Assembly: GCF_015864955.1 (NCBI RefSeq)
Contig: NZ_JADYWE010000001.1
Span: forward strand, 682,001-746,000
Direction of reading: 5' to 3'
Length of the DNA stretch: 64,000 nt
From: Salinibacterium sp. NK8237
GTDB lineage: Bacteria > Actinomycetota > Actinomycetes > Actinomycetales > Microbacteriaceae
Shown here in pieces: positions 54,744-63,305 of this stretch. Position numbers and translations under genes: made by a program. The notes below the pieces were generated by a model. It worked only from the letters and a program-made list of their open reading frames with translations. It was not told where the DNA came from and made no database searches. Position 1 is the stretch's first letter, and the number at the start of each line of letters is the position of its first letter.

Positions 54744-55295
54744 CTAGCGAACAGCGAGCATGACGTCGATGACGGAGTCGATCAAGTAATCGACCTGGGC
54801 TTCGCGATAGCCACCCTTAGCGCTGCGGAACGCGACGGTACGAACGCGGTCGATGGTCAGCGGAGCGCCATGCTGAAAGTAGTTGGCGAGCTCTTGAGCA
54901 AAGGCATCAACATCTTTGATCGAATAGCCGATCGTGAACGAATTCGAGCGAGCAAATCTCTTTCCTTCGCGTCGCGCGAGACGGTTGAGGATCTCCTGCG
55001 CTTCGGCCCGAGCGTTCGCGTACCACGCTGTCTCGCCCAATTCTGCGATCGAGCGATCACGTTCACGTGCCGCGAATGCGTCTTCGAGGCGCTCAAGAGC
55101 CGAGTCAACATGCACCGGGGAGTATCCGCCCTTCTGCATGGCAAAAGCTAACTTGCGAATGGACCGCGAAGACACGATCGAGGAGTCACTACGATCGGCC
55201 GTGTAGGCACGACGCGCCTCCTCGAGGAAATCCTCGACCTGATCGACGTTGTACCCGAGCTTCGACTTGCGGCTGCGGGGAAATGTGGTGCTCAC
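54744..55295 (-). CDS. DivIVA-repeat protein
   Basis: A 183-residue protein with DivIVA-like N-terminal motifs repeated: FPRSRKSKLGYNVDQVEDFL, then LAFAMQKGGYSPVHVDSAL, SFTIGYSIKDVDAFAQEL and AFRSAKGGYREAQVDYLID. Each copy has the GY-x-x-x-x-VD-x-x pattern of the DivIVA N-terminal tip, which binds curved membrane. No long coiled coil is present. It starts at GTG 55295 upstream of cdsA by 14 bases in the opposite transcriptional order (it lies downstream of cdsA on the minus strand). A role in polar growth or cell division is likely. Confidence 0.88.
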   Translation of the reverse strand: MSTTFPRSRKSKLGYNVDQVEDFLEEARRAYTADRSDSSIVSSRSIRKLAFAMQKGGYSPVHVDSALERLEDAFAARERDRSIAELGETAWYANARAEAQEILNRLARREGKRFARSNSFTIGYSIKDVDAFAQELANYFQHGAPLTIDRVRTVAFRSAKGGYREAQVDYLIDSVIDVMLAVR

Positions 55296-55309
55296 GGTTC
55301 TATTGTGCC

Positions 55310-56188
55310 TTACGAGAAGATAAGAAAGAGCGCATAGCCAGCAGCAGCCGACAAAAGCGACGAGTCAACGCGATCTAGGAAGCCTCCGTGGCCCGGAAGC
55401 CAGGTACTAATGTCTTTAATCCCGAGGTCACGCTTGATGAGTGACTCCGCTAGATCTCCCATGGTGGCGGTACCCAAGATAACGAGACCAAAGATGAGTC
55501 CAACCCACCAGGGCTGATCGATCATGAAGAGGGCAAGCAGAATGCCTGCGGTAATCGCCGCAAGCGCTGCTCCGGCAAACCCTTCCCACGTTTTGCCGGG
55601 GCTGATGGTGGGAGCCATCTTATGTTTGCCAAACGAAAGCCCACTCGCGTACGCTCCGATATCGCTGACGACGACGACAATCAGCATCGCGAGTGTCCAC
55701 CACTGGCCACCGTCTTGAGCAGTGAGAATCACGGTGAAGCTCGCAAGGAATGCAACGTACAACATGACGAAAACGCCAGCGCCGAGATCGCGCATGATCG
55801 ATTTCACCGAACCACGGTGGCTCGGCATCACAACTACTTCAACAAGCCGCCAGAGCCACACGAAGACGATGCCACCCAGCGTGACAAACCACTGGCCTTC
55901 GGCCTGCCAATAGAACGACGCGGGAACAACCGCGACTGCGGCAATGACCGCTGCGACGCGTGGAATTTTCAGGCCGGCAAAACGAAGCGCACTGGCGAGC
56001 TCGAATGCCGTGAAAGCAACCAGCACGCCCGCAAAGAGCATGTACAGCTCTTTGACAAAGATCAGGCTGAACAACAAAGCAAGACCAAGACCCAGCCCCA
56101 CGGTGAGAGCCATCGCCAAAGGACGCCCCGTGCGGGCGTTAATCTTGTCGTTTGTAGCTCGAACGTGAGCTTCGAATTCGGAGACCAT
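55310..56188 (-). CDS. cdsA: Phosphatidate cytidylyltransferase
   Basis: Makes CDP-diacylglycerol from phosphatidate and CTP for phospholipid synthesis. The 292-residue membrane protein has about eight helices and ends with the family signature region KRDLGIKDISTWLPGHGGFLDRVDS, with the catalytic GHGGxxDRxD motif. The start shares a base with the frr stop, so frr and cdsA are translationally coupled in the usual pyrH-frr-cdsA order. Confidence 0.96.
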   Translation of the reverse strand: MVSEFEAHVRATNDKINARTGRPLAMALTVGLGLGLALLFSLIFVKELYMLFAGVLVAFTAFELASALRFAGLKIPRVAAVIAAVAVVPASFYWQAEGQWFVTLGGIVFVWLWRLVEVVVMPSHRGSVKSIMRDLGAGVFVMLYVAFLASFTVILTAQDGGQWWTLAMLIVVVVSDIGAYASGLSFGKHKMAPTISPGKTWEGFAGAALAAITAGILLALFMIDQPWWVGLIFGLVILGTATMGDLAESLIKRDLGIKDISTWLPGHGGFLDRVDSSLLSAAAGYALFLIFS

Positions 56189-56739
56189 TAGACCTCGAGA
56201 AGTTCAGCTTCTTTGCGCTTGAGAGCGTCGTCGATTGTGTCGACATGAGCCTTCGTGCTCGCTTCTAGTTCTTTCTCGGCGCGCGCGACCTCATCTTCGC
56301 CGACCTCAGTGAGCGCCTCAAGGTCGTCTTTTGCCTTACGGCGCACGTTGCGAAGCGAGACGCGAGCCTGCTCAGCCTTATCGCGCACAACCTTGACGAA
56401 CTCCTTGCGGCGTTCTTCGGTGAGTTCCGGCAGCGTGGCACGGATGACGTTGCCATCGTTGCCGACGCTCGCACCGAGGTGGTGAGCGCCTGCGATTGCC
56501 TTCTCAATGTCTTTGAGCGCGGACTTGTCGAACGGGGTGATCAGGAGAGTACGAGCCTCTTGGTTCACCATGGACGCAAGCTGCTGCAACGGAGTGGGAG
56601 TTCCGTAATAGTCCACTAGGACTTTCTGGAACAACGCTGGGTTAGCGCGGCCGGTACGAACCGTGCCGAAGTCATCTTTGGCAGCTTCTACTGCCTTGTT
56701 CATCTTTTCGCTAGCCTCGGCTAGGACATCACTGATCAC
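56188..56739 (-). CDS. frr: Ribosome recycling factor
   Basis: Splits post-termination ribosomes with EF-G. The 183-residue protein has the family segments [34 protein letters not shown] and [14 protein letters not shown], and the C-terminal helices typical of RRF. The start is ATG 56739, with a 108-base gap after pyrH. Confidence 0.97.
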   Translation of the reverse strand: MISDVLAEASEKMNKAVEAAKDDFGTVRTGRANPALFQKVLVDYYGTPTPLQQLASMVNQEARTLLITPFDKSALKDIEKAIAGAHHLGASVGNDGNVIRATLPELTEERRKEFVKVVRDKAEQARVSLRNVRRKAKDDLEALTEVGEDEVARAEKELEASTKAHVDTIDDALKRKEAELLEV

Positions 56740-56847
56740 AGGGGCACTCCTCTAGGTCTTACTCGAGTTTAGCGTGCAGAGGTAGGAACAACTGCGGTGC
56801 GGCACTCGGAAATCGTTTGGCTGGGGCGGTAATTAGAGCGCTGAGCG

Positions 56848-57561
56848 CTATCCGTGCACGCGAGTGCCGATTTGCTCCCCCACGATGGCGCGGGTGAGGT
56901 TTCCTGCTGGCTCCATACCGAAGACCAGCATCGGCATCGCATTGTCCATGCACAGGCTAAAGGCGGTCGAGTCGACGACCTTGAGGCCCTGCACGAGAGC
57001 ATCCTGAAAGCTGATTGATTCGAGCTTGCGAGCATCGGGGTTGCTGCGGGGGTCAGCGTCATACACGCCGTCAACACCGTTCTTCGCAACAAGCACTTCT
57101 TCCGCGCCGATCTCGAGAGCGCGCTGAGCTGCAACCGTGTCAGTGGAGAAGTATGGCAAGCCTGCACCGGCGCCGAAGATGACAACACGGCCCTTCTCGA
57201 GATGACGTTCGGCACGCAGCGGAATATACGGCTCCGCGACCTGTGTCATCGCAATAGCTGACTGCACGCGGGTTGCTGTGCCTGCCTGCTCCAAGAAGTC
57301 CTGAAGGGCGAGGGCGTTCATTACCGTGCCCAACATCCCCATGTAGTCGGCGCGGCCGCGATCCATCCCACGCTGGCTGAGCTCAGCACCACGGAAGAAG
57401 TTGCCTCCACCAACAACGATGGCGATTTCTACCTCAGCGGCTGCCGCAGCGATCTCCTTTGCAAGAGCCGAGACGACATCCGGGTTAACACCCAACTGGC
57501 CACCACCGAATGCTTCTCCCGACAGTTTTAGCAGCACTCGGCGTTTGCGTTGAGTAGTCAT
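56848..57561 (-). CDS. pyrH: UMP kinase
   Basis: Phosphorylates UMP to UDP. The 237-residue protein opens [18 protein letters not shown] and contains [14 protein letters not shown], the bacterial hexameric UMP kinase pattern (amino acid kinase family). It is first of pyrH-frr-cdsA. The upstream 167 bases contain the tsf terminator, so a separate promoter is likely for pyrH. Confidence 0.97.
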   Translation of the reverse strand: MTTQRKRRVLLKLSGEAFGGGQLGVNPDVVSALAKEIAAAAAEVEIAIVVGGGNFFRGAELSQRGMDRGRADYMGMLGTVMNALALQDFLEQAGTATRVQSAIAMTQVAEPYIPLRAERHLEKGRVVIFGAGAGLPYFSTDTVAAQRALEIGAEEVLVAKNGVDGVYDADPRSNPDARKLESISFQDALVQGLKVVDSTAFSLCMDNAMPMLVFGMEPAGNLTRAIVGEQIGTRVHG

Positions 57562-57683
57562 CGTCTTCTTTCGCTAGCGGTTCTCTATTACAGGGTATTG
57601 CGTTGCGGAGAGTTCAGCACGGGCGTACAGCACATTCGCCGTAATGACCGTGCCGGGCCGCCTGATCCGCGGCGGCACACAAC

Positions 57684-57715
57684 AAAGGCCCGAGGCAATA
57701 GAGCCTCGGGCCTTC
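57684..57715 (-). terminator. Terminator after rpsB-tsf
   Basis: AAGGCCCGAGGC (57685-57696) pairs with GCCTCGGGCCTT (57703-57714) around a 6-base loop. On the minus strand the stem is followed by T-rich sequence (TGTTGTG), a weak tract. It lies 14 bases after the tsf stop. Confidence 0.7.
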
Positions 57716-57728
57716 GTCGATATGCGTG

Positions 57729-58556
57729 TTAGGCGCCTACCTTGAAGCGTGCAAAACCAGTGATGGTGATGCCCGCGTCAGCGGCAACCTTGGCGACAGA
57801 AACCTTGTTGTCGCGAGCGTAGTCTTGGTCAAGCAGGGCAACCTGCTTGAAGAACGCGCCGAGACGACCTTCAACGATCTTGGGAAGAGCAGCGTCAGGC
57901 TTGCCCTCTCCGCGACTGATCTCTTCTACGATGCGACGCTCGTTCTCGACATCATCTGCCGGAACGTCTTCACGCGAGAGGTAGGTCGGAGCAGCGAACG
58001 AGATGTGCTGCGCGATTCCGCGAGCGGTCTCTGCATCGTCACCCGTGTATGCGACAACAACGCCGACCTGCGGAGGCAGGTCCTTGTTGGTGCGGTGCAT
58101 GTAGACCTCGAACGAGTCACCCTCAAGCTTGGCAAGGCGACGCAGTTCGAACTTCTCACCCAAGATTGCAGCTTCATCGTTGATGAGCTCGTCGACCGTC
58201 TTCGAGCCTGCGGATGCCGCAAGGCCCTCTTCTACGGTCGATGCGCCCGCAGCAGCAACTGCTTCGGCAACAGCCTCGCCCAGAGCGACAAACTTGTCGC
58301 CCTTGGCAACGAAGTCGGTCTCGCAGGCGAGCTCGATGATGGTGGTCGATCCGCCAGCGGTCTTCGCGGCGATGAGGCCTTCGCTGGTGGAACGGTCAGA
58401 ACGCTTCGCGTTGCTCTTGGCACCGCGCAGACGAAGAAGCTCGGTGGCCTTTTCGAGGTCACCGCCTGCCTCAACGAGAGCGTTCTTGGTTTCAACCATG
58501 CCGGTGCCGAGGCGCTCACGCAGGGTCTTGAGGTCTTCGAGGCTGAAGTCTGCCAT
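57729..58556 (-). CDS. tsf: Elongation factor Ts
   Basis: Exchanges GDP for GTP on EF-Tu. The 275-residue protein has the N-terminal UBA-like helix LKTLRERLGTGMVETKNALVEAGGD, then the family core ETDFVAKGDKF and EVYMHRTNKDLPPQ. The second core subdomain is present. The gene begins 11 bases after rpsB. The length fits actinobacterial EF-Ts. Confidence 0.97.
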   Translation of the reverse strand: MADFSLEDLKTLRERLGTGMVETKNALVEAGGDLEKATELLRLRGAKSNAKRSDRSTSEGLIAAKTAGGSTTIIELACETDFVAKGDKFVALGEAVAEAVAAAGASTVEEGLAASAGSKTVDELINDEAAILGEKFELRRLAKLEGDSFEVYMHRTNKDLPPQVGVVVAYTGDDAETARGIAQHISFAAPTYLSREDVPADDVENERRIVEEISRGEGKPDAALPKIVEGRLGAFFKQVALLDQDYARDNKVSVAKVAADAGITITGFARFKVGA

Positions 58557-58567
58557 TGTTCGAATCC

Positions 58568-59560
58568 TTACTTCTTGTCGTCAGCTGCGTCTGCAGCCTT
58601 CGCGGGGGTCTTCTTTGCTGCGGGCTTAGCTGCGGCCTTCTCAGCCTTTGCCTCTGCCTTGGCGGGCTCTTCAGCCTTAGCTTCTTCAGCCTTGGGCTCT
58701 TCAGCCTTAGGCTCTTCGGCCTTAGCTTCTTCAACCTTGGGCTCTTCAGCCTTAGCTTCTTCGGCCTTGGGCTCTTCGGTCTTTGCTGCAGCGGCATCCG
58801 CGTCAGCCTGGCCGAGAAGCTCAGCTTCCCATGCAGCCATGGGCTCTACTTCTTTGCCCTCTTCTGGCTTCTGGTGACGCTGGATGAGGCCCTCAGCAGC
58901 AGCGTCAGCAACGATGCGCGTGAGGAGACCGACCGAGCGGATGGCGTCGTCGTTACCCGGGATCGGGTACGCAACGTCGTCGGGGTCGCAGTTGGTGTCG
59001 AGGATAGCGATGACGGGGATACCAAGCTTGTGAGCCTCGTCAATGGCGAGGTGCTCCTTCTTGGTGTCAACGATCCAGATCGCCGAAGGGGTCTTCGTGA
59101 GGTTACGGATACCACCGAGGCTCTTCTGCAGTTTCACAAGCTCGCGCTTCTGAATGAGCAGTTCCTTCTTGGTGAAACCACGCGTGGTGTCATCGAAGTC
59201 GACCTCTTCGAGTTCCTTCATGCGCGCAAGACGCTTGGAAACCGTCTGGAAGTTGGTGAGGAGTCCACCGAGCCAGCGCTGGTTGACGTAGGGCTGGCCT
59301 ACGCGCAGTGCCTGCTCAGCGATCGTTCCCTGTGCCTGCTTCTTGGTACCAACGAAAAGAATGGTTCCGCCGTGGGCGACCGTCTCCTTGACGTAGTCAT
59401 AAACAGCGTCGATGTGACCCAGCGACTGCTGAAGGTCAATGATGTGGCTGCCCGAGCGCTCGGTCAGAATAAAGCGCTTCATTTTCGGGTTCCAACGACG
59501 AGTCTGGTGTCCGAAGTGTACGCCGCTGTCAAGCAGCTCGCGGATGGTTACGACGGCCAT
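58568..59560 (-). CDS. rpsB: 30S ribosomal protein S2 with acidic-lysine tail
   Basis: S2 of the small ribosomal subunit. I start at ATG 59560 ([19 protein letters not shown]) with AAAGGAG seven bases upstream, giving 330 residues. The core covers residues 1-255 ([24 protein letters not shown]). The C-terminal 74 residues are a Lys-Ala-Glu-Glu-Pro repeat of low complexity, much longer than in most bacteria. The gene is first in rpsB-tsf, and the 321-base divergent gap to the M23 gene holds the promoter. Confidence 0.96.
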   Translation of the reverse strand: MAVVTIRELLDSGVHFGHQTRRWNPKMKRFILTERSGSHIIDLQQSLGHIDAVYDYVKETVAHGGTILFVGTKKQAQGTIAEQALRVGQPYVNQRWLGGLLTNFQTVSKRLARMKELEEVDFDDTTRGFTKKELLIQKRELVKLQKSLGGIRNLTKTPSAIWIVDTKKEHLAIDEAHKLGIPVIAILDTNCDPDDVAYPIPGNDDAIRSVGLLTRIVADAAAEGLIQRHQKPEEGKEVEPMAAWEAELLGQADADAAAAKTEEPKAEEAKAEEPKVEEAKAEEPKAEEPKAEEAKAEEPAKAEAKAEKAAAKPAAKKTPAKAADAADDKK

Positions 59561-59781
59561 AGCCGTTCTCCTTTTCTGGCTCACTGGCGCACATGGCGGC
59601 AATGGCCTTCTCAGTTAATACTCGCGACCGGTTGGCGCGAATCCTAGTGCCCGGGCATACCTCCGCCCCTGCCGCAATGGTGCGCGAGAGGGGACTGAGT
59701 GGAGATAGCGGCCGTGTGCTGCGGTAGTTGTACTGCAGCGGGGCACGCGTAGTCACCGCGAATACACGCGGTGCTGCCAAA

Positions 59782-59810
59782 ATCATACCATCGCTCCCCC
59801 ACAATGACAT
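59782..59810 (-). promoter_or_regulatory. Putative sigma-70-like promoter of rpsB
   Basis: On the minus strand a TATGAT (59787-59782) lies 17 bases after ATGTCA (59810-59805), which matches the -10 in 5 of 6 and the -35 in 4 of 6 positions. It is about 220 bases upstream of the rpsB start, which would leave a long leader. The rest of the 59561-59881 gap shows no gene. Confidence 0.45.
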
Positions 59811-59881
59811 CACCCTGATTGAGTTTCCCCGGGTGTGATTTTTCGCCCGCTACCAGCCGCCGTAAACACCACACTGAGTGG

Positions 59882-60373
59882 ATGTTTCGAGCTTCTTTAT
59901 CCGTGCTTCTTGCGCTTCTCGTCGCGACCGTTGCTGGCGCGAGCGCACACGCTGACACCGCTGCCGAGTGGGACTGGCCAGTGGAGGCACCGCATCCGAT
60001 CATCCGCCCCTATATCGCACCGGACACGGCGTATTCGGCGGGGCACCGTGGCATCGATATTGGTGCAGGCACAACGACTGAGGTGCGAGCCCCTGCCGCG
60101 GGCGTCGTGCACTTCGCCGGTGTCGTGGTGGATCGCCCGGTGCTCTCTGTATTACATCCGGGTGGGCTCATCACGAGTTACGAGCCTGTCACCACTACGC
60201 TCTCTCGCGGCGACTCCGTGCAGCAGGGAGACGTGATTGGCGAGCTGCAGCCCGGACACTGTTCGGTCGCGTGCATTCACTTCGGGGTACGCCTTGATGG
60301 CGAGTATGTGTCGCCACTCAATTACCTCGGAGCGATCCCCCGCGCGATACTGCTGCCCACACGAAAGCCCTAG
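59882..60373 (+). CDS. Secreted M23 metallopeptidase
   Basis: A 163-residue secreted endopeptidase (LytM-like). ATG 59882 starts a signal peptide MFRASLSVLLALLVATVAG ending near SAHA. The catalytic zinc site HxxxD is GHRGIDIG, with the second half HFGVRLDGEYV. Peptidoglycan crosslink hydrolysis is expected. The gene is divergent from rpsB, a conserved actinobacterial arrangement. Confidence 0.9.
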   Translation: MFRASLSVLLALLVATVAGASAHADTAAEWDWPVEAPHPIIRPYIAPDTAYSAGHRGIDIGAGTTTEVRAPAAGVVHFAGVVVDRPVLSVLHPGGLITSYEPVTTTLSRGDSVQQGDVIGELQPGHCSVACIHFGVRLDGEYVSPLNYLGAIPRAILLPTRKP

Positions 60374-60435
60374 TCGAGCCCGAGCGCATAGCGCCTGCGG
60401 GCTCAACTAGGGCGAGCATCCGAGTTGTGCGTCGA

Positions 60436-62607
60436 CTAGGCGTCGATGCTGTGTTTCGGCGAGTGGTCATCCTCCGCATGCTTCGGAGCGTGCTCCTCGG
60501 TGTGAGCCGGAGCGTGCTCACGCACATGCTCGGCAGCGGCACGCTTCGGGGTGCGCACCTCTGCGCCAATCGAAATCACGCGACCCGGCCACCAGAACTT
60601 CTCGCCAAGCATGAACGCAAGCGACGGCACAATCACCGTACGAACGAGAAGCGTGTCGAGCAGCACACCGATGCAGACAATGATTCCGATCTGCGTGAGC
60701 GTAATGAGAGGCAGAACACCGAGCACCGCAAACACGGCCGCGAGCAAGATGCCGGCGCTCGTGATGACGCCACCGGTCGAGGAAAGCGCACGAATCATTC
60801 CCTGGCGTGTGCCGTGCTCGACCGCTTCTTCTCGCGCCCGCGTGACCAAGAAGATGTTGTAATCCACACCGAGCGCCACAAGGAAGAGGAAGCTAAACAG
60901 CACCACATTGGTGTCGATAGCGGGGAATCCGAAGACCGACTGGAACAGGAGCCAACTCGCGCCTAAGCTCGCAAAGAACGAAGCAAGCACCGTGAGCAGC
61001 AACAGAATCGGAGCAACAAGCGAACGCAAGAGCAGCACCAGCACAATGAAGACCAGGCCAAGGATGAGCGGGATTACCAGATCCTGATCATGCTGCTGGG
61101 CGCGCTGCACGTCGAGAGCCTGCGCATCCAACCCGCCGACGAGCGCATCAGCACCGTCGATGCTGGAGAGTTCAGCGCGGAGAGCCTCGATAGCGGCGAA
61201 CGAGCCTTCAGTCTCGGCTGCGTCATCCAACACCACACTGATCTGCGTGATCGTCGACGTGCTTTCACCGATGCTGACAGCATCCACACCGTCAACTCCC
61301 TCGGCAGCCTGAGCAGCTTCATCGGCGTAATCAGAGTTCACAATGACGGATGCCGGCGAACCGCTGCCAGCGGGGAATGCTTCAGCAATAAGGTCCTGAC
61401 CCTGAACCGCTTCGGGAACCTGCGTAAAGCTCTCGGTTTGCGAGAGACCAATCTTGATTTGCGGAACGCCCAAGGAGAGAGCGCCAAGCACGATCGCACC
61501 CAGAATGGCAACGGCAACCGGCTTCTTGGATACCAGAACGCCCAGCTTGTGCCAGACACCGCGTTCTGCGCTGCCCTCCGTGCCGAACTTGGGGATGTAC
61601 GGCCAGAAGAGACCGCGACCGAACAAGACGAGAGCCGCCGGCAAGACGACGAGCGCGAAGATCATGGCGATAACTACACCCGTGGCACACGCGATGCCCA
61701 GCGCACGGTTGCCCTGCAGCTCAGCGAACACCAGCGTGAGGAGGGCGAGCACCACTGTGCTTCCACTGGCGATGATGGCGGGGCCAGCTCCGCGCAGTGC
61801 CCGCGACATCGCTTCGCGACGGTCTTCCTCCAAGCGCAATTCGTCACGGTACCGGGCGATGAGCAGCAGCGCGTAGTTGGTGCCGGCACCGAAGACCAGT
61901 ACCGAGAGAATTCCCGTGACCGAGGCATCCAAGGGTATGCCAGCGAGCGCGGCGACACGAGCCGCGACGATGCCGGCAAGCCCGTCAGCGGTACCGACGA
62001 CGATGAGCGGGACGAGCCACAACCAGGGGCTGCGGTACGTCACGAGCAGGAGCACCGCGACAACAATCACGGTGGTGATGAGAAGGGTGAAGTCAGCGCC
62101 TTCAAAGACGGCGGCGATGTCGACCGCGAATCCTTCAGGACCGCTGAGCAATGCAGTGAGGCCACTCGGAAGGTCGGCGTTGGCTTCAGCCCGAATCTCG
62201 TCCGCGCGCTCGGCTTGTTCGCCAGCTTCGGAGAGGGAATCGAGCGGAACCGTAACGATCGCGGTCGTGCCGTCGTCGGAGAACGTCGGTGGTGGAACGA
62301 ATCCCTCGGCCGAGAGGTCGCTCAGCGTGCCAGCCGCCTCGGTGATGGCAGCGGTGTCGTCGTCGGTGAGTACATCACCGTCACGCGTGAAGACGAGAAG
62401 AGCAACCGTGGAGTCAGCCCCAGGGAGGTCTTCTGCTGCAGCGGCAGCCTGTGCTGATTCGGCTGACTCCGGAAGACCGACGCCGGGAAGGGCGCCCTCT
62501 TCGTTGCCCGAACCTGCCGCGAATATTGCGCCCGCCGCGAGAAAGGCGGCGACCAATACGATCCACGAAGTGCGCCGGGCAGTGATGAACGTCCTGAGGC
62601 GAGACAT
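60436..62607 (-). CDS. MMPL/RND-type membrane transporter
   Basis: A 723-residue protein with 12 predicted membrane helices and two large extracytoplasmic loops, of the MMPL subfamily. It begins MSRLRTFITARRTSWIVLVA. The second helix bundle contains VLVFGAGTNYALLLIARYRDE and the last one has FLVALGVDYNIFLVTRAREE, with the conserved Gly-x-Asp-Tyr motif typical of the family. The tail is His/Glu-rich (EHAPAHTEEHAPKH). ATG 62607 has AAGGAG upstream. It is divergent from a MarR regulator that may control it. Confidence 0.9.
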   Translation of the reverse strand: MSRLRTFITARRTSWIVLVAAFLAAGAIFAAGSGNEEGALPGVGLPESAESAQAAAAAEDLPGADSTVALLVFTRDGDVLTDDDTAAITEAAGTLSDLSAEGFVPPPTFSDDGTTAIVTVPLDSLSEAGEQAERADEIRAEANADLPSGLTALLSGPEGFAVDIAAVFEGADFTLLITTVIVVAVLLLVTYRSPWLWLVPLIVVGTADGLAGIVAARVAALAGIPLDASVTGILSVLVFGAGTNYALLLIARYRDELRLEEDRREAMSRALRGAGPAIIASGSTVVLALLTLVFAELQGNRALGIACATGVVIAMIFALVVLPAALVLFGRGLFWPYIPKFGTEGSAERGVWHKLGVLVSKKPVAVAILGAIVLGALSLGVPQIKIGLSQTESFTQVPEAVQGQDLIAEAFPAGSGSPASVIVNSDYADEAAQAAEGVDGVDAVSIGESTSTITQISVVLDDAAETEGSFAAIEALRAELSSIDGADALVGGLDAQALDVQRAQQHDQDLVIPLILGLVFIVLVLLLRSLVAPILLLLTVLASFFASLGASWLLFQSVFGFPAIDTNVVLFSFLFLVALGVDYNIFLVTRAREEAVEHGTRQGMIRALSSTGGVITSAGILLAAVFAVLGVLPLITLTQIGIIVCIGVLLDTLLVRTVIVPSLAFMLGEKFWWPGRVISIGAEVRTPKRAAAEHVREHAPAHTEEHAPKHAEDDHSPKHSIDA

Positions 62608-62638
62608 CGCTCTCCTTCTGAAGAAAAGTACTTCGATT

Positions 62639-62658
62639 AACTAGATATTAGACAAGTT
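62639..62658. promoter_or_regulatory. Candidate MarR operator between marR and MMPL gene
   Basis: An imperfect palindrome AACTAG-N8-CAAGTT lies in the 77-base region between the divergent starts, where a MarR protein would normally bind. The arms match only in part, so binding is an inference. Confidence 0.35.
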
Positions 62659-62684
62659 AGAAACATAGCGGTAAAGTGAACGGC

Positions 62685-63263
62685 ATGCAACACACCGAAT
62701 CCCCTCCGGAGCGTCCCGACGCGCGACGCCCCACCCAGCTGTTGCGCGACATCCTCGATATCAGCGAAGAGTTCGAGGACCACGTCGGTCGAACCCTTTC
62801 GGTCAACCCGACCGACCTCGAAGCGATGAACCACCTGATCATGAGCGGGCCGCTGCCACCGACCGAGCTGTCTCGTCGCCTCAATATCTCGACGCCAGCC
62901 GTGACCGCCTCAATAGACCGACTCATCAACGTCGGCCATGTAACGCGGGAACAACATCCCACCGACCGCAGAAGCGTCGTTGTCGTGCCCAACCCGAGTT
63001 CGGTCGCGACCGCCATGGCCACGCTGATGCCCATGATTATGGGGATTGACCGCGTGCTCGACAACTTCGACGACAACGAGAAAGACGTCATCGAGCGCTA
63101 CCTCGATCAGGTCGTCTCCATCTATCGCGCGCAGCTCCCGGAGCCCACCGACGTTCCCTCCCCCAAGCCAGCCGTCGCGCCACCCAAGATTGACCCGCCA
63201 GGTCCACGCCGCACGTCCTGGAAACCAGAAACCCACGTGGGCGACAGCCCGCTCCTGGGCTAA
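62685..63263 (+). CDS. MarR-family transcription regulator
   Basis: A 192-residue regulator. ATG 62685 (MQHTESPPERPDARRP) is chosen; a GTG at 62676 also fits. The winged-helix is LPPTELSRRLNISTPAVTASIDRLINVGHV, with the wing VTREQHPTDRRSVVVVPN. The C-terminal region is proline-rich and disordered. It is divergent from the MMPL transporter gene, so it probably represses it. Confidence 0.88.
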   Translation: MQHTESPPERPDARRPTQLLRDILDISEEFEDHVGRTLSVNPTDLEAMNHLIMSGPLPPTELSRRLNISTPAVTASIDRLINVGHVTREQHPTDRRSVVVVPNPSSVATAMATLMPMIMGIDRVLDNFDDNEKDVIERYLDQVVSIYRAQLPEPTDVPSPKPAVAPPKIDPPGPRRTSWKPETHVGDSPLLG

Positions 63264-63305
63264 GAGATACGAGAAGCTTGGCCGCTGACCGTCGAGGCCG
63301 AATGC

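Noticed and set aside
61090..62457. 455-codon open frame antisense to the MMPL gene
   Set aside because: Low-complexity, charged composition typical of reverse-strand shadows, with no start signal.
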